Shown in pieces: positions 1-5,271 of a stretch of 8,147 nucleotides of DNA (position 1 is the stretch's first letter; each line of letters opens with the position of its first letter). The notes below the pieces were generated by a model. The model saw nothing but the letters and a program-made list of their open reading frames with translations. It did no database searches and was not told the origin of the DNA. Position numbers and translations under genes: made by a program. Source of the stretch: Thermopetrobacter sp. (GTDB lineage: Bacteria > Pseudomonadota > Alphaproteobacteria > Rhizobiales > Aestuariivirgaceae); contig DRPD01000199.1 in the NCBI GenBank assembly GCA_011374735.1, positions 1-8,147 on the forward strand. The letters are read 5' to 3'.

Positions 1-2
1 AT

Positions 3-602
3 GCCACCATCGAGGAGCTGGCTAAGCATGCCGCCGTGCCGGTCATCAACGGCCTGACCGACCATTCCCATCCCTGCCAGATCATGGCCGACCTGCTGAC
101 CTTGCGCGAACACGGCAAGGCGTTTCAGGGGCTAAAGGTGGCCTGGCTGGGTGATATCAACAACGTCACCCATTCATGGATCGAGGCCGCCGCGCTGTTG
201 GGCATGCATTTCGTCATAGCCGCCCCGCCGGGCCTGAAGCCGCACCCCGATGTGATGGCCTTCGCCTCCGCTCAGCCGGGCGCCATCGAGATCACCCATG
301 ACGCCGAAAAGGCGGTGAAAGGCGCCGATTGCGTCATCACCGACGCCTGGGTGTCGATGCACGAGGACGAGGCGAAGCACCGCGCCGCGCTTGAAACCTT
401 CGCGCCCTATCAGGTCAACGAGGCGTTGATGGCCGGGGCGAAACCCGATGCGGTGTTCATGCACTGCCTGCCGGCCCACCGCGGCGAGGAGGTGACCGAC
501 GCGGTGCTCGACGGGCCGCGATCGGTGGTGCTGGACGAGGCGGAAAACCGCATCCACGCCCAGAAGGCCGTCTTGCTATGGACGCTGGGCGCGCTGGCCT
601 GA
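3..602 (+). CDS. argF: Ornithine carbamoyltransferase, C-terminal part (5' end outside window)
   Basis: Transfers the carbamoyl group of carbamoyl phosphate to ornithine to give citrulline, in cytosolic arginine biosynthesis. The frame is open from the left edge, so 199 residues are seen; the family is usually about 300-320, and the missing part is the N-terminal carbamoyl-phosphate domain with its STRT-type motif. Visible motifs (window residue numbers): HPCQ at 23-26 (carbamoyl phosphate binding), GDINNV at 50-55, DAWVSM at 114-119 (ornithine-binding loop), [10 protein letters not shown] at 154-163 with the catalytic Cys, and the C-terminal [15 protein letters not shown]. The residue after SM is His rather than the common Gly; this position varies in the family. 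The stop at 600-602 is followed by 78 noncoding bases before dcd. An in-frame GTG at 36 is internal and not a start. The anabolic enzyme is preferred over catabolic arcB on motif style, without operon context to prove it. Confidence 0.96.
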   Translation, partial: ATIEELAKHAAVPVINGLTDHSHPCQIMADLLTLREHGKAFQGLKVAWLGDINNVTHSWIEAAALLGMHFVIAAPPGLKPHPDVMAFASAQPGAIEITHDAEKAVKGADCVITDAWVSMHEDEAKHRAALETFAPYQVNEALMAGAKPDAVFMHCLPAHRGEEVTDAVLDGPRSVVLDEAENRIHAQKAVLLWTLGALA

Positions 603-669
603 CCGGCAAAAGCTGTTGAAGAGCGCTTGCGCCGCTTCCCGTTTTCCCGGCAAAACATTGAAGGGAGAA

Positions 670-675
670 GGGAGG
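670..675 (+). promoter_or_regulatory. Shine-Dalgarno site of dcd
   Basis: GGGAGG lies 5 bases before the ATG at 681. It decides the start: the frame is open further upstream to a GTG at 627, but that start has no comparable site and would add an 18-residue Arg-rich extension unlike the family. Confidence 0.75.
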
Positions 676-680
676 TGGCG

Positions 681-1799
681 ATGAACAAGGCCATGCGGGC
701 AAGAGCGAAGCGCGGCATCCTGCCGGCCCATGCCATCCGCCGCCTGTGTGAAGACGGTCACATCGTCTGCGATACCCCGCTCGATGCCGATCAGGTGCAG
801 CCGGCCAGCCTCGACCTGCGCCTCGGCCAGCGCGCCTGGCGGGTGCGCGCCTCCTTCCTGCCCGGCCGGCGCACCATGGCCGAACGGCTGCGCGAGCTGG
901 CTTTGCACGACATGACGCTCGAGGGCGGCGCGGTGCTGGAAACCGGCTGCGTCTACATCATCGCCCTGCGCGAAAGCCTCCGCCTGCCGCCGGGGATCGC
1001 CGCCGCCGCCAACCCGAAAAGCTCCACCGGCCGCATCGACGTGTTCACCCGCATCATCACCGAACACGGCGCGGCCTTCGATCAGGTGCCGGCCGGCTAT
1101 GACGGCCCGCTGTATGCCGAGGTGTCGCCGCGCACCTTCCCCATTCTCGTGCGCGCCGGCTCGCGGCTGGCCCAGCTCCGTTTTCGCGCCGGTCCGGCCG
1201 GCGGCTCCGACGCGGAGCTCAGGGCCTTGAACGCCGCCCAGCCGCTGCTGGCCGGCGGCGCGGCCGACATCGACGGCGGGCTGGCCCTGCGCGTCGATCT
1301 GGCCGGCGCCGACATGACCAGCCCCATCGGCTTCCGGGCCCGCCGCCATGCCGGGCTGATCGACGTGGATGCGAAGGGCGCGCTCGATCCGCTGGACTTC
1401 TTCGAGCCCATCACCCGCCCCGGCCCGCTGGTGCTCGACCCGGACGAGTTCTACATCCTGGCCTCCAGGGAGGCGGTGCGCATCCCGCCGGACTGGGCGG
1501 CGGAGATGGTGCCCATCAATCCGCTGGTCGGCGAGTTCCGGGTGCATTACGCAGGCTTCTTCGACCCCGGCTTCGGCCATGCGGCGGGCGGCGGCGAGGG
1601 GGCGCGCGCGGTGCTGGAGGTGCGCTCCCACGAGGTGCCGTTCATTCTCGAGGACGGCCAGATCATCGGCCGGCTGATCTATGAGCGCCTGAGCGAACAG
1701 CCGGAGTTCGTCTATGGCGCCGGCATCGGCTCGAACTACCAGAAACAGGGCCTGAAGCTGTCGAAGCACTTCAAGCCGCTGGACGGGGAGACGACATGA
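681..1799 (+). CDS. dcd: dCTP deaminase, long two-domain alphaproteobacterial form
   Basis: Deaminates dCTP to dUTP, which dUTPase turns into dUMP, the precursor of dTMP. The 372-residue product is about twice the length of the E. coli-type enzyme (about 190) and matches the long family (DCD, PF06559). It looks like two tandem dUTPase/DCD-fold units. Unit 1 has [10 protein letters not shown] (40-49), KSSTGR (113-118, equivalent to SSxAR of short Dcd) and LYAEVSP (144-150). Unit 2 has GFFDPGFG (292-299), [12 protein letters not shown] (310-321) and [12 protein letters not shown] (326-337), which resemble the short enzyme's C-terminal core but lack an SSxxR motif. E313, and possibly E147, align with the catalytic Glu; this is my alignment by eye. 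The start is ATG at 681 with a strong SD. Its TGA overlaps the dnaQ ATG (ATGA), implying translational coupling. Confidence 0.92.
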   Translation: MNKAMRARAKRGILPAHAIRRLCEDGHIVCDTPLDADQVQPASLDLRLGQRAWRVRASFLPGRRTMAERLRELALHDMTLEGGAVLETGCVYIIALRESLRLPPGIAAAANPKSSTGRIDVFTRIITEHGAAFDQVPAGYDGPLYAEVSPRTFPILVRAGSRLAQLRFRAGPAGGSDAELRALNAAQPLLAGGAADIDGGLALRVDLAGADMTSPIGFRARRHAGLIDVDAKGALDPLDFFEPITRPGPLVLDPDEFYILASREAVRIPPDWAAEMVPINPLVGEFRVHYAGFFDPGFGHAAGGGEGARAVLEVRSHEVPFILEDGQIIGRLIYERLSEQPEFVYGAGIGSNYQKQGLKLSKHFKPLDGETT

Positions 1800-2509
1800 C
1801 CCGCGAGATCTGCCTCGACACGGAAACCACCGGCCTGAAACCGGCCGACGGCCACCGGATCATCGAGATCGGCGCCGTGGAGCTCGTCAACCATCTGCCC
1901 ACCGGCAACACCTTTCACGTCTACATCAACCCCGAACGCGACATCCCCATCGAGGCGCAGAACATCCACGGCATCAGCGGGGAGTTCCTGGCCGACAAGC
2001 CGCCGTTCGCCGACGTCGCCGATGACTTTCTCGCCTTCATCGGCGACGCCCCGCTCATCATCCACAACGCCGAGTTCGACCGCGCCTTCCTCAACCACGA
2101 ACTGGGGCAGCTGGGCCACGATCCGATCCCGCGGGCGCGTTGCATCGACACCCTGGTGATGGCCCGGCGCAAGTTCCCCGGCGCCCCGGCCAATCTCGAC
2201 GCCCTGTGCCGGCGCTTCGGCATCGACCTGTCGAAGCGCGACCTGCACGGCGCGCTGATCGACGCCCACCTGCTGGCCGAAGTGTATCTGGAGCTCATCG
2301 GCGGCCGCCAGATCGGCCTGGTGCTGGATGCCGAAACCGCCGCGCCGCCGCCCGGCGGCGAAGACGCGCGGCCCGGCGCCACCGCCCGCCGCCACGCCGC
2401 CCGCCCCACGCCCCTGCCCGACCCGCTCGACGAAGCGGCGCTGAAGGCCCACCGGGAGTTCATCGACAGCGCGTTGAGCGGCGATCCGCTATGGAAGAAA
2501 TACGACTGA
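1796..2509 (+). CDS. dnaQ: DNA polymerase III epsilon subunit (3'-5' proofreading exonuclease)
   Basis: Proofreading exonuclease of the replicative polymerase core, removing misincorporated 3' nucleotides and binding the alpha subunit. The 237 residues hold a complete DEDDh site: Exo I is DTETTGL with D8 and E10, Exo II is [12 protein letters not shown] with D95, and Exo III is HGALIDA with H151 and D156. A Pro/Ala/Arg-rich linker (about 183-210) leads to a conserved-looking tail, [15 protein letters not shown], probably the alpha-binding segment as in E. coli epsilon. The ATG overlaps the dcd stop and has GGGGAG at 1785-1790, 5 bases upstream, inside dcd. Genes classically near alphaproteobacterial dnaQ (coaE, secB) are absent here; dcd takes the upstream position. 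Another DEDDh exonuclease is possible in principle, but length, early Exo I and C-terminal tail favour DnaQ. Confidence 0.92.
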   Translation: MTREICLDTETTGLKPADGHRIIEIGAVELVNHLPTGNTFHVYINPERDIPIEAQNIHGISGEFLADKPPFADVADDFLAFIGDAPLIIHNAEFDRAFLNHELGQLGHDPIPRARCIDTLVMARRKFPGAPANLDALCRRFGIDLSKRDLHGALIDAHLLAEVYLELIGGRQIGLVLDAETAAPPPGGEDARPGATARRHAARPTPLPDPLDEAALKAHREFIDSALSGDPLWKKYD

Positions 2510-2525
2510 TCCTGGCTAGAATTGG

Positions 2526-2563
2526 AGAAGCGCCAATGGCGATGTTTCGCCATTGGCGCTTCT
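2526..2563. repeat. 17-bp perfect hairpin, copy A of a dispersed repeat; possible terminator
   Basis: Arms 2526-2542 and 2547-2563 are perfectly complementary around the loop TGTT. The hairpin starts 16 bases after the dnaQ stop. A T-rich stretch follows only after a gap (CTTTT at 2572-2576), so it is not a textbook rho-independent terminator, but its place between convergent genes suggests termination or 3'-end protection. The core (2531-2558) matches 25 of 28 positions with the hairpin at 5181-5208, and similarity continues to about 2594 with one gap. This makes it a dispersed repeat rather than a gene-specific terminator. Confidence 0.8.
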
Positions 2564-2573
2564 TTGCCAGTCT

Positions 2574-2658
2574 TTTCACGGGCTCCTTGAATGTCAAGGG
2601 CGGCCCGACGGGCCGCCGCGAAGCGGTTTCACCCTTGACATTCAAGGAGCCCGTGAAA
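2574..2658. repeat. 85-bp nested palindrome with 27-bp perfect arms
   Basis: Arms 2574-2600 and 2632-2658 are exact reverse complements, 27 of 27. Each arm contains its own small inverted repeat (CCTTGA, ATG, TCAAGG at 2585-2599 and its mirror). The central region holds two more hairpins: GGCGGCCC-GAC-GGGCCGCC at 2599-2617 and CCGC-GAA-GCGG at 2616-2626. The element ends 17 bases before the stop codon of the convergent GNAT gene, mirroring the spacing of the first hairpin from dnaQ. No T-tract follows either end and I see no target-site duplication. It could be a bidirectional terminator, a REP/MITE-like unit, or a cruciform-forming site. Confidence 0.85.
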
Positions 2659-2675
2659 CAAGCCGGGCGGGGGCT

Positions 2676-3197
2676 TCATGCATCCGGCGCGCCGAAGCGG
2701 TGCGCGGCGATGAGCAGGCCGGCCGCCTCGCCCAGCGCGCCTGGTGTCAATTCCCGATACAGCAACCGTTCGGGATCGAACGGCCCGGGCAGCTCGATCC
2801 GCCCTTCGCGCACCGGCCTGAAGCCGAAGCGGCCGTAGAACGGCTCGTCGCCGACCAGAAACACCAGATCGTGCCCGGCTGCGCCCACCGCCTCCAGCCC
2901 CGCGCGCATCAGCCGGCTGCCCAGCCCCGCGCCCTGAAAGTCCGGATGCACGGCGATCGGCCCCAGCAGCAGCGCCGGCCGCCCCAGCGGCGCGATCACC
3001 ACCGGCCAGAAGCTGATCAGCCCGGCCAGCCGCGCCCCGGCATACGCCGCCAGCGCCCCCTCCGTCAGCGGCCGGTTGCCCTCGCGCAGGCGGTAGGACG
3101 CCTTCAGCCGCCGGTCGATCCCGAAAGCGGCGTCCAGCAGCGCATCCGCCGCCGCCCCGTCGGCCACTTCGTTGCGCAGCTCGAACGCTTCTGCCAC
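2676..3197 (-). CDS. GNAT family N-acetyltransferase (YhbS-like)
   Basis: Predicted cytosolic acetyl-CoA-dependent acetyltransferase with unknown acceptor. The 173 residues form a single GNAT domain: the beta4-alpha3 motif is LLLGPIAVHPDFQGAGLGSR (77-95, beginning one residue earlier at the double Leu), with the acetyl-CoA pyrophosphate loop QGAGLG at 88-93, and a C-terminal DEPFYGRFGF signature at 117-126 typical of the COG3153 (YhbS) group. The start is GTG at 3197, 6 bases after the stop of the NUDIX gene; GGGAG, 9 bases before the GTG, overlaps that stop region, so the two genes are probably cotranscribed and coupled. Alternative substrates cannot be distinguished from sequence. No membrane segment or signal peptide is visible. 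Confidence 0.87.
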   Translation of the reverse strand: MAEAFELRNEVADGAAADALLDAAFGIDRRLKASYRLREGNRPLTEGALAAYAGARLAGLISFWPVVIAPLGRPALLLGPIAVHPDFQGAGLGSRLMRAGLEAVGAAGHDLVFLVGDEPFYGRFGFRPVREGRIELPGPFDPERLLYRELTPGALGEAAGLLIAAHRFGAPDA

Positions 3198-3203
3198 CGC
3201 CCG

Positions 3204-3710
3204 TCACTCCCGCCATGTGGCGTCCACCGCCACGCCGTCCAGCACCTCCGCGATGCGCCGCCGCGCCCCCGGTTGCACATCCTCCGGCAGCGCATCGGGC
3301 GCGAAGAACTCCGCTGCCGCGATCTCCCGCGTCGGCCGCCAAGCCTTGCGTTCATAACCACCCGGGCGCACCACATACAGCAGCACGTGATCGTTCGGAA
3401 ACACCGGCGCGCTCGAATAGACCGCGAACAGCTCCGGCGCGCCGCTGAGTTCGATGCCCGCTTCCTCCATCAGCTCGCGGCGCAACGCCTCGAGCACCGT
3501 CTCGCCGCGCTCCACGCCACCGCCGGGCAGCTGCCAGCCCGGCCAGTAGGTGGCGCGGATCAGCAGCACCCGTCCGTCATCGTCCAGCACCAGCGCCCGC
3601 ACCCCCAGGGTCAGCGCCCGCGTCAGCCGGAACCAGCGCTGGGCCAGCCGCCGAAACAGGCGCTGGCCGAGGCTGGGGGCGACCGGATTGTCCCTGTTGT
3701 CCGCGATCAT
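3204..3710 (-). CDS. NUDIX hydrolase
   Basis: Hydrolyses a nucleoside-diphosphate-linked substrate; the exact one cannot be told. The 168 residues carry a perfect Nudix box, GX5EX7REUXEEXGU, at 64-86 (G64, E70, R78, E79, E82, E83, G85), preceded by RATYWPGWQLPGGG (52-65), which is typical of small stand-alone hydrolases. The basic N-terminus (16-32, QRLFRRLAQRWFRLTRA) resembles a common alphaproteobacterial extension. The ATG at 3710 is chosen because the frame upstream reads straight through the intergenic inverted repeat. However, there is no Shine-Dalgarno before it, and the repeat element ends only 4 bases upstream. A mutagenic-nucleotide-cleaning role (MutT-like) near dnaQ is conceivable but not supported by specific residues. 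Confidence 0.88.
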   Translation of the reverse strand: MIADNRDNPVAPSLGQRLFRRLAQRWFRLTRALTLGVRALVLDDDGRVLLIRATYWPGWQLPGGGVERGETVLEALRRELMEEAGIELSGAPELFAVYSSAPVFPNDHVLLYVVRPGGYERKAWRPTREIAAAEFFAPDALPEDVQPGARRRIAEVLDGVAVDATWRE

Positions 3711-3714
3711 GGAG

Positions 3715-3843
3715 TGATACCAGTTTACGCAAAGGCTGACCGGTAAAACCGCCCCGCGCCCCCACCCAAGCCCTTGTTGCTCATAATTGGGGGTTGGGTG
3801 GGGGTGCGGGGCGGTGGGTGGTCTTTCATGCATTCTGGTATGA
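3715..3843. repeat. Nested inverted repeat filling the divergent intergenic region
   Basis: Inner arms 3748-3769 and 3794-3815 are 22 bases long and complementary except for one G-T wobble; pairing resumes inside at 3771-3773 with 3790-3792. Outer arms TGATACCAG (3715-3723) and CTGGTATGA (3835-3843) match at 8 of 9 positions in inverted orientation. The inner arms are strongly strand-asymmetric: C-runs on the left and G-runs on the right. The element separates the NUDIX start at 3710 from the ceramide-synthase-like gene at 3902. Candidates are a MITE-like or REP-like unit, or a structured bidirectional control region. Confidence 0.75.
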
Positions 3844-3844
3844 T
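3836..3844 (+). promoter_or_regulatory. Possible extended -10 promoter for the gene at 3902
   Basis: TGG-TATGAT is a TGn plus near-consensus -10 hexamer (3839-3844). No recognisable -35 lies 17 bases upstream (GGGTGG), as is tolerated for extended -10 promoters. A transcript would start near 3851 and leave a leader of about 50 bases carrying the SD at 3886. The -10 overlaps the outer arm of the inverted repeat. The assignment is by consensus only. Confidence 0.35.
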
Positions 3845-3885
3845 ATGAGGAAGAAACCCCGCAAGCGTCAATCGCCATTCGCATC

Positions 3886-3891
3886 AAGAGG
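3886..3891 (+). promoter_or_regulatory. Shine-Dalgarno site of the gene at 3902
   Basis: AAGAGG lies 10 bases before ATG 3902. It supports that start over upstream in-frame ATGs at 3794 and 3845, which fall in or beside the inverted repeat and would add residues foreign to the family. Confidence 0.6.
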
Positions 3892-3901
3892 CCCGTCGAT
3901 C

Positions 3902-5041
3902 ATGAGCGACCCGACCATCCGGCCCGTTGAGAACAAGCGCGATCTGAAGGCCTTCATCCGCCTGCCGCACGCCGTGTTCGCCGACGATCCCGCCTGGGTG
4001 CCGCCGCTGGACGTGGAGCGCCGCATGCATCTGTCGGTGAGGCACAATCCCTTCTTCGACCACGGCGAGGCGCAACTGTTCCTGGCGGAGCGGGACGGCC
4101 GGCCGGTCGGCCGCATTTCCGCCCACCTCAACCACCTGCACCTGCGACGGCACGAAGACGCCACCGGCTTCTTCGGCTTTCTCGACGCCATCGACGACGT
4201 GAGGGTCTTCCGCGCCCTGCTCGAGGCCGCCGGGAACTGGCTGCGGGCCAAGGGCATGGCCCGCGCCCGGGGGCCCTTCAGCTTCTCCATCAACGAGGAA
4301 AGCGGCCTGCTGGTGGACGGCTTCGACACCCCGCCGGTGGTGATGATGAACCACGCCCGGCCCTGGTATGATGCGCATGTCAGGGCCTGCGGCTACGCCA
4401 AGGCGATGGATCTGTATGCCTACCTCTATGACCAATTGACCGAGGCCCCGGAATCCATGCTCCGGATGCTGCGACGGCTGAAGGACAAGGGCCGCCTGAA
4501 GGTGCGCTTCGCCGTCAGGAAGAACCTGGCGGCGGAGCTCGATGTCCTGCGCGACATCTTCAACGATTCGTGGCGCGACAACTGGGGCTTCGTGCCGTTC
4601 ACCGAGGCGGAGATGAAGCAGCTGGGCGACATCATGCGCTGGATCATGGTGGAGGAGGACGTGGTCATCGCCGAGATCGACGGCCGGCCGGCCGCCATGG
4701 CCGTCGTCATGCCGGACATCAACCGCTGGATCGGCGACTTCAACGGCCGCCTGCTGCCGTTCAACTGGCTGAAACTGATCCGCCGCGCCAAATTCGCCGG
4801 CCCCCCGCATACCGTGCGCCTGGCCCTGATGGGCGTGCGCCGCCAGTATCAGAAATCGGCCATTGGCGCCGCCCTCACCGTCGCCATCATCGACACCATC
4901 CGCGATCATCATTCCAAGCGCGGCGTGAAGCGGGCCGAGCTGTCATGGGTGCTGGAGAGCAACAAGCCGATGCGCCGCATCATCGAGGCGGTGCAGGCCG
5001 CGCCATACAAGACCTACCGGGTCTACGAAAAAACGTTGTGA
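3902..5041 (+). CDS. GNAT-fold acyltransferase-like protein, YghO / bacterial ceramide synthase (bCerS)-like family
   Basis: Probably a cytosolic acyltransferase-fold protein; substrate unknown. The 379 residues fit a conserved family found in proteobacteria and Bacteroidetes, often annotated only as GNAT or hypothetical. Hallmarks are RPVENKRDLKAFIRLP (7-22), DDPAWVPPL (28-36), NPFFDHGEAQLFLAERDGRP (49-68), GFFGFLDAIDD (89-99), the stretch GPFSFSINEESGLLVDGF (124-141), IFNDSWRDNWGFVPFTEAEM (219-238), a GNAT-like core LMGVRRQYQKSAIGAAL (309-325), and LSWVLESN plus PYKTYRVYEKTL at the C-terminus. The family includes, to my knowledge, the Caulobacter bacterial ceramide synthase; that link is from memory and paralogues of other function are common. 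No serine palmitoyltransferase or dedicated acyl carrier protein gene is in the window, so a sphingolipid role is unproven. It stands alone between divergent and convergent neighbours. Confidence 0.85.
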   Translation: MSDPTIRPVENKRDLKAFIRLPHAVFADDPAWVPPLDVERRMHLSVRHNPFFDHGEAQLFLAERDGRPVGRISAHLNHLHLRRHEDATGFFGFLDAIDDVRVFRALLEAAGNWLRAKGMARARGPFSFSINEESGLLVDGFDTPPVVMMNHARPWYDAHVRACGYAKAMDLYAYLYDQLTEAPESMLRMLRRLKDKGRLKVRFAVRKNLAAELDVLRDIFNDSWRDNWGFVPFTEAEMKQLGDIMRWIMVEEDVVIAEIDGRPAAMAVVMPDINRWIGDFNGRLLPFNWLKLIRRAKFAGPPHTVRLALMGVRRQYQKSAIGAALTVAIIDTIRDHHSKRGVKRAELSWVLESNKPMRRIIEAVQAAPYKTYRVYEKTL

Positions 5042-5180
5042 GCCGGCCTTCGCGCTCAATCAATAAACCCGGCAGGCTTTGATCGAACAAAAGCCGCTTC
5101 ACCACAAGGCAAGGCGTTGAGAATCAGGTGCGCGAACGGCACTTCTGACGGTGATTCCATTCAACATGTCTTGAGAAACA

Positions 5181-5237
5181 CGCCACTGGCGAGTTTTCGC
5201 CATTGGCGGTTCCTGGCCAGGCTTTTTGTCCGGCTCA
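5181..5237. repeat. Copy B of the dispersed hairpin repeat
   Basis: Arms 5181-5192 and 5197-5208 form a 12-base stem with one mismatch around loop GTTT. The core matches copy A (2531-2558) at 25 of 28 positions, and both copies continue into a related tail containing a C/T-rich run (here GCTTTTT at 5220-5226) and GGCTC. A perfect 10-base palindrome CCTGGCCAGG (5212-5221) precedes the T-run. Like copy A it lies between convergent genes, 63 bases before the stop codon of the TIGR02302 gene and about 140 after the preceding + strand stop. Copy B lacks the adjoining 27-bp-arm palindrome. Confidence 0.75.
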
Positions 5238-5271
5238 CACCCCGGCTCATCGAAAGTCTTCGACCGCTCTC

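Noticed and set aside
618..638. Weak hairpin after argF (GAAG...CTTC around GCGC-TT-GCGC) followed by CCGTTTT
   Set aside because: The stem is short with a bulge and a two-base inner loop; too weak to call a terminator.
605..668. Similar strings GGCAAAAGCTGTTGAAG (605-621) and GGCAAAACATTGAAGG (649-664) between argF and dcd
   Set aside because: The match is short and needs a gap; could be chance in a 78-base spacer.
576..1769. A 397-codon minus-strand frame opposite dcd
   Set aside because: Its composition is typical of an antisense shadow, while the + strand frame carries dCTP deaminase motifs and a good SD.
2553..3746. A 397-codon + strand frame across the GNAT and NUDIX genes
   Set aside because: It starts inside the hairpin repeat and reads Arg/His/Gln/Pro-rich sequence. 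The opposite strand encodes two recognisable enzymes with a perfect Nudix box and an acetyl-CoA loop.
5075..5095. GGCTTT / AAAGCC 6-base stem with 9-base loop after the gene ending at 5041
   Set aside because: The stem is short and no T-tract follows, so it is not convincing as a terminator.
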